From assembly GCA_035517495.1 (NCBI GenBank), contig DATIYT010000082.1:1-64000 (forward strand): a stretch of DNA of 64,000 bases, written 5' to 3'. Every line of letters starts with the position of its first letter. Position 1 is the first letter of the stretch. The notes under the pieces were generated by a model, which saw only the letters and a list, made by a program, of their open reading frames with translations, was not told the DNA's origin and ran no database searches. The position numbers and the translations under genes are program-made. Of this stretch, positions 7,860 to 16,236 are shown piece by piece. This DNA comes from DASZHJ01 sp035517495 (GTDB taxonomy: Bacteria > Pseudomonadota > Alphaproteobacteria > ATCC43930 > CGMCC-115725).

Positions 7860-9034
7860 TGTCGCTGCCCGAGTGGTTTATCCGGTTTGGCGGCTGATGA
7901 TTTAATCGTGGTCTCAGCGGCCCCTTTGCGCGCGAGCCGTGCCGCGATGAGTCCGTCGAACATGTCTTGCCAAATCGAGAGAACCGGCTCGGGGCCAAAA
8001 CGCGTCAACAACGTCGCGGCTTCCGTGCCAAGCCGCGCTCTTTCCCGAGGATCGTTCATCAGTCTTCCCAATGCCGTTGCCAAAGCATTTATGTCCTCCG
8101 TCGGCACCAGGATACCGTCGACGCCGTCGTGAATGATGTCGCGCGGCCCTTCTGGACAATCGAAACTCACCACGGGCAGGCCGCAGGCCATGGCTTCCGC
8201 CAATGCCATTCCGAACCCCTCGAAGCGCGAAGAAAGCACGAAGAGGTCGGCGGCGCGCAACATCGGGAAGGGATCGGTGAGCTCGCCCACAAAGTGCACT
8301 CGCGCGCCCAGATCGAGTGCCGCGCTTTGCTCCTGCAGTTTACGCTGAAGCGGCCCCTTGCCGATGATGGTCAACGACCAATCGGGATGACGAAGGGCGA
8401 TGCGCGCGAAAGCCTCCAAAAGCAGGTCAAACCCTTTTTGATGCACGAGGCGCCCCATCGCGATCAAAGTGCGGCGCTCGGAATTTTTTTCGGAAGTTTG
8501 ACCAGCGCGCGACGGAATCACGATCGGATTGGGGATGACCACGCCGCGAACCCGGGTCATCGCCTGGAACCTGGCAAGAGTGCGCGCAGTTGGGCAAACG
8601 AGAACGTCGGCGAACGGGTAACAGACCCTTCGCACCCAAGCCCACAGCCGCCCAATATCGTAGAGAAGCGGGTCCGTTTGCTCTGAGACGACGACCGCCC
8701 TGCCAAGTCCCCGGGTGGCGAGAAGAGTGAGGACGTTTGTCCGCTCCATGAAGCTGACGACGATGGCCGGGTCGGATTCGCGAATGGCGCGTCGCAAGAC
8801 CCGAAGCCTCCGGTAGTTTTGCGACAGAGCTTCTGGCAAATGGCGGGATACTTTCGCAAGTCCGAGGCATCGCACCTGGACGGCCGGATGGAGTGCGTAG
8901 CTTGGCCCGCCCACGTGCTCGAAGGTGAGAATCGTGACCTCGTGACCCGCTTCCGCCCAGCCGCCCGCGAGCGTGCAAAGCGCACGCTCCGCGCCGCCGC
9001 CCCAAAGGCCGTGGATTACGGAGATGATGCGCAT
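7856..9034 (-). CDS. Glycosyltransferase family 4
   Basis: 392 residues from ATG 9034: MRIISVIHGLWGGGAERALC (glycine-rich acceptor loop), then a C-terminal GT-B domain with LIAMGRLVHQKGFDLLLEAF, IIGKGPLQ and SRFEGFGMALAEAMACGLPV (EX7E-type). A PEGPRDII motif follows, as in many GalNAc/amylovoran-type transferases. It overlaps the GT2 gene by 4 nt. The role is one sugar addition in a surface polysaccharide or O-antigen-like glycan (inference from the cluster). Confidence 0.92.
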   Translation of the reverse strand: MRIISVIHGLWGGGAERALCTLAGGWAEAGHEVTILTFEHVGGPSYALHPAVQVRCLGLAKVSRHLPEALSQNYRRLRVLRRAIRESDPAIVVSFMERTNVLTLLATRGLGRAVVVSEQTDPLLYDIGRLWAWVRRVCYPFADVLVCPTARTLARFQAMTRVRGVVIPNPIVIPSRAGQTSEKNSERRTLIAMGRLVHQKGFDLLLEAFARIALRHPDWSLTIIGKGPLQRKLQEQSAALDLGARVHFVGELTDPFPMLRAADLFVLSSRFEGFGMALAEAMACGLPVVSFDCPEGPRDIIHDGVDGILVPTEDINALATALGRLMNDPRERARLGTEAATLLTRFGPEPVLSIWQDMFDGLIAARLARKGAAETTIKSSAAKPDKPLGQRQ

Positions 9035-9111
9035 CGCCTATGGCGGTTTTGGCGGGCCAGTAGGGATATGGTTTAGGCGCACACAATCCAGACTCACGGC
9101 GGCAGGCGTCC

Positions 9112-10134
9112 TCAATGCGCTTGTTCAGGGGAACGCCAGAGCGTGTGAGGAAAAATTTCTACGCGCTCGATGTCCAGGGGGCGGATGAACTCCGAGAAGT
9201 GCAGCCAGGGACGGTAGTAAGCCTTGCGCGCGGCGGCGTCGGATTCGTCCACCGCATATCCTCGGTACCCCTGCGCCATCAGGCCCTCCGCAACCTCGCG
9301 AGCGGTTCGACCACGGCTCGCGAGTTGGAGCGGATGCAGCTCGAGTAGAATGTTGCGGTAACGCCAGTTGCTCAGGCCCGCCCGCATACCCGTCAACACC
9401 AAATCCTCCGCTCCCTCGACATCGATTTTCACCAAATCCACGTTTCTGGCTCCGGCTTCGTCGAGCACCGTGTCGAGCCGTCTTGAGCGAACGCTCAAAC
9501 CTGCATCGTCTGTGGCGTCGCAGGTGCTGAGCTGTGCAAACTTCCAGCCCGGCACTTGCTCGCAAACCACCAATCGTAATTCGCCTTCTCGGTCGGCGAC
9601 CGCTACGTTGCAAACATGCGTGTTCGTGAGGTTGTTCCGCTCGATATTGGCCTTCAGTTTCGCGAGCATGCGAGGGTCTGGTTCGAAGGCGATAACGGTG
9701 CCCGATCTTCCCACCTGATGCGCTGCCACAAGGGCAAACAGGCCCCATGCGGCGCCGACATCGACGAAACTCATTCCTGGTTTCAAGACATGTCGGAGGA
9801 AGGCGATCTCCTGGGCCGCATAGCACCCGGCAAAGAAAACCTGCCGTTCCATCTCCTCGTGCAGGCTGCAATCGAAGCGGCAGCCACCCAGCTGCCGCGG
9901 CATTCTGGCAATGAACCTCATGTTGGGTCCGCGACCTAGCCAAGACACCACGCGCGATCTGCCTCTGGGCAACCGTCGCGTGACCTGAGCAACGATGTTT
10001 GCCCAGCGCGGAGCGGTCGGTACATGCGAGTTTCCGTGCGCGGCCAAGGTCATCCGCCCAAAAAGTAAGTCCCGCCCCCCGCGGCCCCAGCACCGCGCCT
10101 CGAAGGGCATCGCTAGAAATTGATGCACCAGCAA
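9112..10134 (-). CDS. FkbM-family methyltransferase
   Basis: 340 residues. The N-terminal ~110 residues are basic and poorly conserved. The SAM-binding core follows: MSFVDVGAAWGLFALVAAHQ (motif I), VIAFEPDPRMLAKLKANIER, and LVKIDVEGAEDLVLTGM, the FkbM signature. These enzymes O-methylate sugars or other hydroxyls. Sitting inside the glycosyltransferase operon (77 nt before the next GT4), it probably methylates a glycan residue. An in-frame Met at ~27 is a possible alternative start. Confidence 0.9.
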   Translation of the reverse strand: MLVHQFLAMPFEARCWGRGGRDLLFGRMTLAAHGNSHVPTAPRWANIVAQVTRRLPRGRSRVVSWLGRGPNMRFIARMPRQLGGCRFDCSLHEEMERQVFFAGCYAAQEIAFLRHVLKPGMSFVDVGAAWGLFALVAAHQVGRSGTVIAFEPDPRMLAKLKANIERNNLTNTHVCNVAVADREGELRLVVCEQVPGWKFAQLSTCDATDDAGLSVRSRRLDTVLDEAGARNVDLVKIDVEGAEDLVLTGMRAGLSNWRYRNILLELHPLQLASRGRTAREVAEGLMAQGYRGYAVDESDAAARKAYYRPWLHFSEFIRPLDIERVEIFPHTLWRSPEQAH

Positions 10135-10171
10135 CCCCGTTGGCGTAGCTAGTTATGATGGTATCTACTAG

Positions 10172-11349
10172 TCAACTCACAACTTGCTGATGGCTGGCTG
10201 GTGTGTGAATCACTTGAGCCTCGCAAAATTCGCGGTAACGCTGCGCCACCACCTGCAATGAGAAGTCGCGTTCGACGTGACGTCGCGCGGCATCACCCAA
10301 TCGACGGCGGCTGGCGGCACCGGCCTCGATCAGTTCGCCCAGGGCGCGCGCAAGTGCGGCGGGATCGCGAGGCGGCACGATCATTCCGGCATTGCTGACG
10401 AGCCGCGCGCTGTCGCCGACGTCGGTTGCAATGCACGGAACCCCGCATGCCATCGCCTCGCCGATCGCATTCGAAAATCCCTCGCCGTGGGATGACGCGG
10501 AACAGGCGATGTCGAGAGCGGCGTTCAGCCGCACCATGTCGCGGCGCACGCCCAACAGGAAAACCCGACCCTCCAGTTGATATTCGGCGATAGCCTGAAG
10601 CAGTTCCGGCGCTTCGGCGGTAATGCCGGACCCAGCTAGGACAAAATTGACATTGCGGTGCCGCGCCGCCACGAAACCTGCGGCGCGCAGGAAGCCGACA
10701 TGGTCCTTCATGGGGTGAAGGCGCGCCATCAGGCCGACTAAGATCGCGTCCTCGTCAAGGCCAAGCTCGTTCCGAACCGCGCCGCGCGCTTCCGGCAAAG
10801 GACGAAAGAGCTCGCAGTCGAAGCCGCCCGCCATCACGACCCGCCGCGCCGCTGCGTAGCCGAGCGCTTCGTGTTGGCGCGCGCTCGCTTCGCTGTTGTA
10901 GATGATGGCGGCGGGTTGCCGCGAGACCAGACCCCCCGCGCGGATCATCGCCGCAGTGGTCCGGCGCTCGATTGCGAGGTTATGGATCGCTGCCCGATCC
11001 GCCAAAGCACCGGCGTGATGCCGGCGCGACATGTCGCCGCGAGGCTCGCCGCCAGGTTGGCGTGATACATCCAACCCTGGACCAATCGCGGCCGCCAGCG
11101 CCAGGTCAGGGACACGATGGCCGGCGCGCGCAAGAGGTAGAGCAGGTGCGAAGCAAGCGGCGCGCCGGTCCGCATGCCCAAGGAGAACACCGGGGCACCG
11201 AGTGCCGCTACCTCGCTGCTGAGGCGGCCATCGGCCAACGTCACCACCGCGCTCTCCCATCCCCAACGACGCTCCTCGCCCAGGAGCCGCAACATCTCGA
11301 CTTGCGAGCCGGCCGCGTGCAAATCGTTGATGAAGTGCAGAATGCGCAT
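10172..11349 (-). pseudogene. Glycosyltransferase family 4, frameshifted
   Basis: First gene of the glycan operon, split over two frames. Frame one starts at ATG 11349 (MRILHFINDLHAAGSQVEML) and runs to VLWRIGQR, then loses homology and stops at 10945. The second frame picks up at HNLAIERRTTAAMIRAGGL and continues through LMARLHPMKDHVGFLRAAG and HGEGFSNAIGEAMACG to the stop at 10172. A 1-base insertion (or 2-base loss) at about 10981-10995 restores a continuous GT4. It may be a true pseudogene, programmed recoding or an assembly error; no slippery heptamer is obvious. The intact paralogue at 5920-7065 could cover for it. Confidence 0.75.
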
Positions 11350-11903
11350 CGCTGCCCAGTTACTATTCCAACGGGATGGTTCACTATAATCTTTATCGTT
11401 TCCATGTCATTCGATCAACACTGAGATGCAGTAGGCAATCTATTGTGGCGGTGTGATACGTCAATATCTATTGGAAATAAGGTGTTCGCCGTGGCGGATA
11501 GAGAGAGCAGCGTGAATGCGTGATGTTTTCCGATCAGGTTCCGTATTGGTGCGTCTCGGCGCGGAAGCGCGCTGGCTGAGTCTCGACGGGTCGAGCAAGT
11601 GTCGTTGGCCGAACAACGGCTGTGATGGCGTCATGAGTTGCGGCTGCATGATTTGCCGCTGCGAGCGGACGTCCGAAACGGTGGAATATGGTGCGCAGTT
11701 AGCATGCGGCAGGGTCGTTACCGAGCGGCGTTGCGGGAAAGGCGGCGCGGCGGCACTATGCGGCCCGCTCCTCGCCGCATCCTGCCGAACCCCATCCTGG
11801 AGTTCGGCAGCAGCGGCAAGCGGTGGCGTCCAATGCAAAGGAGGCGCGGTCTCTTGCGGCAACGGCAGGATCACGTGAGCGAACCCGGCTCGGAGGGGTG
11901 CTG
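11350..11903. other. Gene-free divergent region, 554 nt
   Basis: Lies between the divergent starts of the glycan operon (minus) and the TPR/oxygenase gene (plus). It contains a relatively AT-rich stretch at about 11375-11500 that could hold both promoters. A 120-codon plus-strand frame (11516-11878) has Cys-rich, low-complexity content and no recognisable domain, so it is not called as a gene. Otherwise nothing was seen. Confidence 0.5.
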
Positions 11904-13241
11904 ATGCAATCCACTCACCCCGGCGGAGACGCGGGCCTGTTTCAGATGCTGCAGCGCCAAGCCATGCAAGCCTATCAGGCGCGCCGGCTCGACGAAGCGT
12001 TCGCCTTCCTACGCGAGATGTTGAAGTTGCAGCCCGGCCGTGCCGACGTTCAGGCGTTCGCTGGCATGCTCGCGCTCGAGCGGGGCGATGCCGACGAGGC
12101 CGCAAAATTCTATGGGCGCGCTGTCGAACGCCGTCCCGATTTCGCCGAGGCGCACTACAATCTGGGCAATGCGTTGATGCGTTTGAAACGCACCGCCGAC
12201 GCCGCCAAGGCGTTCGCGCGCGCGGCCGATTTGAGGCCCGACCTCGCCGCGGCGCATAACAACCTAGGCAACGCATTGCACGCGCTCGGCCGGCATCTCG
12301 AAGCTGCGGACGCCTATCGCCGCGTGCTGCGGATCGACCCGGACGCCCTGGAGGCACGGCGCAATCTCGGCATAGCGCTGGAGAAGGGCGGGGAGCGCGA
12401 GCAGGCGATCGACGTCTACCGCGCTGTCATCGCCAAGCGGCCGAGCTGGTCGGTGGCGTACAGCAATCTCGCCAACGCGCTGCTCTCGGCGGGTGACGCA
12501 CGCGGCACGGTCGAGGCCTGCGACCGCTGGCTTGCGGTCTCGCCCTCGAACATGGAGGCGCTCGCGCTCAAGGGTCTGGCGCTCTATCAGGCGGGGGAGA
12601 CAGAGACCGCGCGCCACCTGCTCGACTTCGATTTCGTGCGAACCTTCATGGTGCCGGTGCCACCGGGCTACCGCAGCATCGAGGAATTCAACGCGGCGCT
12701 CGTCGATTACACGCTCGCGCACCCAACCCTGCACGTCCCCGAGGAGGCCGATCCGCATTACCACCATCCGGCGCTCGCGATCACCGCGACCTTCTTTGGT
12801 CCAAAGGACGGCCCCGCGGCGGCACTGGAGGCGATTTCTCGCGACGCCGTGCAGGACTATCTCGCGCGCATGCCGCCTGGCTCCAACCATCAGTACCTGG
12901 CGAAGCCACCGCAGCGGTGGGAGTTTGCATCATGGGCAGCGGTGCTGCATTTCCAGGGCAGCCTTACGCCGCACATCCACATGGATGGCTATGTCAGCGG
13001 CGTTTACTATCCCCTGCTGCCTGACATGGTCGGCCGTCCGGAGCACGGCGAGGCCGGTTTCTTCGAGCTCGGCCGCCCACCTGCGGATTTCCCGATTACC
13101 GCGCAGACCGCGATCATGCCGGTGCAGCCAAAGCCTGGAATGATGATATTGTTCCCTTCGTACTTCTATCATCGGACGATCCCCTTCGAATCGGATCAGC
13201 GCCGCATTTCCATCGCCTTCGACGTGATGCCGCGAGGCTGA
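11904..13241 (+). CDS. TPR-repeat protein with 2OG-Fe(II) oxygenase domain
   Basis: 445 residues. The start at 11904 is preceded by GGAGGGGTGCTG; the longer upstream frame lacks homology. Residues ~10-235 are tandem tetratricopeptide repeats (FAEAHYNLGNALMRLKRTAD and LAAAHNNLGNALHALGRHLE). Residues ~260-445 are a putative 2OG-Fe(II) oxygenase: HIHMDGYVSGVYY supplies a His-x-Asp pair, and ILFPSYFYHRTIPF plus QRRISIAFDV the distal His and the 2OG-binding Arg. Members of this class are thought to hydroxylate proteins or glycoconjugates. It is transcribed away from the glycan operon. A role in that pathway is possible but not shown. Confidence 0.85.
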   Translation: MQSTHPGGDAGLFQMLQRQAMQAYQARRLDEAFAFLREMLKLQPGRADVQAFAGMLALERGDADEAAKFYGRAVERRPDFAEAHYNLGNALMRLKRTADAAKAFARAADLRPDLAAAHNNLGNALHALGRHLEAADAYRRVLRIDPDALEARRNLGIALEKGGEREQAIDVYRAVIAKRPSWSVAYSNLANALLSAGDARGTVEACDRWLAVSPSNMEALALKGLALYQAGETETARHLLDFDFVRTFMVPVPPGYRSIEEFNAALVDYTLAHPTLHVPEEADPHYHHPALAITATFFGPKDGPAAALEAISRDAVQDYLARMPPGSNHQYLAKPPQRWEFASWAAVLHFQGSLTPHIHMDGYVSGVYYPLLPDMVGRPEHGEAGFFELGRPPADFPITAQTAIMPVQPKPGMMILFPSYFYHRTIPFESDQRRISIAFDVMPRG

Positions 13242-13287
13242 ATTCGATGCACTGACGGCGCGCGGCGAGCGCGCTATCCTAAGCCCC

Positions 13288-13557
13288 ATGCCTCAGATCG
13301 CCTTTACTGGCCACTTGCGTCGCTACCTCGACATCTCGACGGCGGAGGTCTCGGGTGCCACGGTGGGCGAAGCGCTCGATGGCGCATTTCGAACCAACCC
13401 GCGATTGCGCGGCTACGTGCTCGATGACCAGGGTGCGCTCCGCCGACACGTCTCGGTCTACATCGGGGGTCTGCCCGTGCTTGACCGGCAGCGCCTAACG
13501 GACCCGGTCACGGACAGCGATCAAATCCATGTTTTGCAGGCGCTCTCGGGCGGCTAA
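13288..13557 (+). CDS. MoaD/ThiS-family ubiquitin-like protein
   Basis: 89 residues with a beta-grasp pattern: an N-terminal strand IAFTGHLRRYL, the helix VGEALDGAFRTNPRLRGYVL, the strand VSVYIGGLPV, and a C-terminal Gly-Gly (ALSGG) that ends the protein exactly as in sulfur-carrier proteins. No moa or thi genes are nearby, so a role in molybdopterin or thiamine synthesis is unlikely. It is 11 nt upstream of a beta-propeller gene and probably works with it. The MoaD-like/propeller pairing is, as far as I recall, recurrent in bacteria but without known function. Confidence 0.85.
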   Translation: MPQIAFTGHLRRYLDISTAEVSGATVGEALDGAFRTNPRLRGYVLDDQGALRRHVSVYIGGLPVLDRQRLTDPVTDSDQIHVLQALSGG

Positions 13558-13568
13558 AGGAGGGCCAG

Positions 13569-14654
13569 ATGGTTGATCGACTTTGGGTCGGAACGCGCAA
13601 GGGCCTGTTCGAGATCGTGCGCGGCGGAAATGCCTGGGAAGTGGCGCAAGTGCATTTTCTCGGCGATCCCGTCACGGCCGTGCTCGGCGATGACGACGCG
13701 ACATACACCGCCCTCGACCTCGGTCATTTCGGCGCCAAGGTGTGGCGACGCCAGGGTTCGGGCGCGTGGCACGAGCTTGCGGCGCCGGCCTTTCCGCCCA
13801 AACCCGAAGATGCCGCCGACGATCCGCACCCCTGGTCGCTCGGCAAGGTCTGGGTGATGGAGCGCGGCGGCGTCCCGGGACGGCTCTGGGCTGGCACGAT
13901 GCCCGGCGGCCTGTTCCGCTCGGAGGATTCCGGTGCGTCCTGGTCACTCAACGAAGCACTTTGGCGCATGCCGGAGCGCCGACAATGGATGGGGGTCGCG
14001 GGCGGCGAGCAGCCCGGCATCGACTCGGTGCTGGTCGACCCGCGAAACCCCGAGGATATTCGCCTCGGCGTTTCGATTGGGGGGATCTGGGCGAGCCGCG
14101 ACGGCGGCGCCTCGTGGGGCATCATCAACCGCGGCATGTACAACGAGTACATGCCGCCGGAACGGCGCGAGGACCCGATAACTCAAGACGTGCACCGGCT
14201 CGCCCGCTGCGCCCACCATCCCGAGATCGCCTGGTGCCAGCACCACAACGGTGTTTTCCGGTCGGAAGATGCAGGCGCCACCTGGCGTGAGCTGACGGCG
14301 ATCCGCCCGTCCAAGTTTGGATTTGCGGTGGCGGCGCATCCGCGCGATCCCGATACCGCCTGGTTTGTTCCGGCGACCAAGGACGAGTGCCGCGTTCCCG
14401 TGGATGGCCGCGTCGTCGTCGTGCGCACCCGCGACGGCGGCCGAAGCTTCGAGGTGCTGAGAAGCGGCCTGCCGCAGCATCACGCCTATGACCTGGTGTG
14501 GCGCCATGCTCTGGCGGTCGATCAGAGCGGCGAGCGGCTCGCATTCGGATCCACTAGCGGCGGCCTCTGGACCTCGGAAGACGGCGGCGATTCATGGACC
14601 ATGGTCGAGGCGCGGCTGCCGCCGGTTGCGGTCGTGAGATTTTCGGGGGCGTGA
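13569..14654 (+). CDS. BNR/Asp-box beta-propeller protein (sialidase-like fold)
   Basis: 361 residues, with AAAGGAGGGCC just before the ATG. Five Asp-box motifs (S-x-D-x-G-x-S/T-W) are visible: RSEDSGASW, SRDGGASW, RSEDAGATW, RTRDGGRSF and TSEDGGDSW. This shows a multi-bladed propeller of the WD40/YVTN/BNR class. There is no signal peptide, so it is cytoplasmic, unlike true sialidases. Annotations as exo-alpha-sialidase rest on fold only; the catalytic Arg triad was not traced. It is paired with the MoaD-like gene. Confidence 0.85.
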   Translation: MVDRLWVGTRKGLFEIVRGGNAWEVAQVHFLGDPVTAVLGDDDATYTALDLGHFGAKVWRRQGSGAWHELAAPAFPPKPEDAADDPHPWSLGKVWVMERGGVPGRLWAGTMPGGLFRSEDSGASWSLNEALWRMPERRQWMGVAGGEQPGIDSVLVDPRNPEDIRLGVSIGGIWASRDGGASWGIINRGMYNEYMPPERREDPITQDVHRLARCAHHPEIAWCQHHNGVFRSEDAGATWRELTAIRPSKFGFAVAAHPRDPDTAWFVPATKDECRVPVDGRVVVVRTRDGGRSFEVLRSGLPQHHAYDLVWRHALAVDQSGERLAFGSTSGGLWTSEDGGDSWTMVEARLPPVAVVRFSGA

Positions 14655-14655
14655 T

Positions 14656-15471
14656 CTATCCGAGCATCGGGTAATGCGTGGTGATCTCGGAGCGTTCAAG
14701 CACCTCGCGGCTCTCGCGTGGCAGAGCAAGATGTGCCGCGAACTCGGTGAAGCGTCGCGCGAGGTCTTGTCGGCGCAAGCGGCGGGTCGGCACAAGCTGC
14801 ACGATATTTGGACGCTGGTCGCGCTCCACCAGGAACCAGCTTCGGCCGAACACCGCGCGCATGTCGGCAAGATCGGTCTCGATACGGCTCATGCCCACAA
14901 ACTCGGCCCAATTGATGGCGAGCGCGCCGCCCGGCCTGAGCGCGCGCTTGCAGTCTCGCCAGAAGTCACGCCCGAGGCGCGCGGCGCCATCGGCGTCGTA
15001 GAGATCGACCAGGAGCACGTCATAAGCGGCGCTCGCCCGCTCCACGACTTTGCGGCCGTCGCGCATCAAGACCTTTCCACTGAAATGAAAATAACGCCGC
15101 GCCAGTTCGTGCACGATGCTCTCGTTCTCGACGACGGTGAGTGCGCAGTCCGGCAGATATGCCGCGAGGTGGCGCGCCATCGCCCCGCCGCCCAGCCCGA
15201 GCAGCAATGCCTTCTCGTGCGTCCGTGCCAGGCCAAAAGCCACCAGCATCATGCGCTCGTAGTGATAGACGAGCCGCTCGGGACGAATCAGGTCCATCGC
15301 GGATTGCTCCATGATGTAACCGGTCTCGTCGATCGATCCGAGCACTCGGAGATGCCGGCCGCGGCGCACGCAATCGACCACGAAGAGTCGCGCACCGAAG
15401 CGTGCGGCGCGTCTCAGGGTCAGAATCTGGCAATGCGCCCCGAAATGTTCGCGGATTCGCTCGCGCAGCAT
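14656..15471 (-). CDS. Spermidine-synthase-like methyltransferase-fold protein
   Basis: 271 residues starting at ATG 15471; the longer upstream frame overlaps cinA antisense-like content. Core motifs are those of the SpeE fold: ALLLGLGGGAMARHLAAYLP, a VVENESIVHELARRYF acidic strand, YDVLLVDLYDAD, and RALRPGGALAINWAE. True spermidine synthases have a DAYD-type catalytic site; the equivalent here is DLYDAD, so aminopropyl transfer is uncertain. It is transcribed 22 nt after cinA. The name spermidine-synthase-like is safe; the substrate is unknown. Confidence 0.75.
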   Translation of the reverse strand: MLRERIREHFGAHCQILTLRRAARFGARLFVVDCVRRGRHLRVLGSIDETGYIMEQSAMDLIRPERLVYHYERMMLVAFGLARTHEKALLLGLGGGAMARHLAAYLPDCALTVVENESIVHELARRYFHFSGKVLMRDGRKVVERASAAYDVLLVDLYDADGAARLGRDFWRDCKRALRPGGALAINWAEFVGMSRIETDLADMRAVFGRSWFLVERDQRPNIVQLVPTRRLRRQDLARRFTEFAAHLALPRESREVLERSEITTHYPMLG

Positions 15472-15493
15472 GATGCCCGGCCGCTGAGTCGTG

Positions 15494-15979
15494 TCAGCCC
15501 ATGTCCAATGCGTCGCGCAGCATGTCGAGCGCGGCGGCGGCGAAGAGGCGCATGTTGGAGACGCGGTCGGCGCTTCCGGTCTCGAGTCTGAGCGCGCGCT
15601 CGGAGGCTCCGGTAAGCGCCATCCAGGCGTGCCCTGGCGGGTCGCCGTAGCGATTGCCGGTGGGTCCCGTTGCGCCCGTCTCGCCGAGGCTCCAATTGGC
15701 GCCGAAGCGTTGCTGCACCGTGCGCGCCAGCAGCAGCGCATAGGCCTCGGTTGCCGGCCGAATCGCCGCCATGGTCTCGTCGGTGATGCCGAGCAAGGCC
15801 TGGCGCGCCTGTCGCGTATAGACGATGGCGCCGCCGAGAAAAAATGCCGAGGCGCCGGGCGTCGCCAGCAGCGCCGCCGAAAGCAGGCCCCCGGTCGAGG
15901 ATTCCGCGATCGCCAGGGTCTCGCGGCGCTCTTTCAACAACGCCGCGATCTCCGTCGCGCGCTGCAGCAGGTCTTGCAT
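15494..15979 (-). CDS. CinA-family nicotinamide-nucleotide amidohydrolase
   Basis: 161 residues from ATG 15979, matching the stand-alone CinA C-terminal domain (PncC). Motifs are TLAIAESSTGGLLSAALLA, GGAIVYTRQARQALLG and GETGATGPTGNRYG (usually GxAGPxG). The family deamidates NMN to nicotinate mononucleotide in the pyridine nucleotide salvage cycle. The frame is open 107 codons upstream but without homology. It probably forms an operon with the spermidine-synthase-like gene. Confidence 0.88.
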   Translation of the reverse strand: MQDLLQRATEIAALLKERRETLAIAESSTGGLLSAALLATPGASAFFLGGAIVYTRQARQALLGITDETMAAIRPATEAYALLLARTVQQRFGANWSLGETGATGPTGNRYGDPPGHAWMALTGASERALRLETGSADRVSNMRLFAAAALDMLRDALDMG

Positions 15980-16236
15980 GGAGAGGGGCCTCAGGGTCCG
16001 AGAGCGGCGCGCAAATCCTGCGCCCAGGGGGTGGATAAGATGCTCATTGGAACACGTCCTCTGATGCGCGGTCAGCTGCTCCGTGCGCCTCCCGGGCGGC
16101 GTATTAGCCGCGACAGTATGGTCGCACACCCCACGATTTGGGAAGATGCGCCGGGGTTCCTGGGTGTCAAAGGCAGTCGCTTGCCTGTCGCGCGCAGTTC
16201 CGCCGATACTCCCGTCAGGCGAAACCGGTAATAGCG

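Noticed and set aside
11516..11878. 120-codon plus-strand frame upstream of the TPR/oxygenase gene
   Set aside because: Cys/Ser/Arg-rich low-complexity content and no plausible start signal; the next gene has its own strong Shine-Dalgarno.
13569..14654. Calling the BNR protein a secreted sialidase
   Set aside because: There is no signal peptide and no visible catalytic Arg triad; only Asp-boxes, so the name stays at fold level.
14656..15471. Naming the protein spermidine synthase (speE)
   Set aside because: The SAM-fold motifs fit, but the catalytic site and speD partner are not evident, so only the -like label is used.
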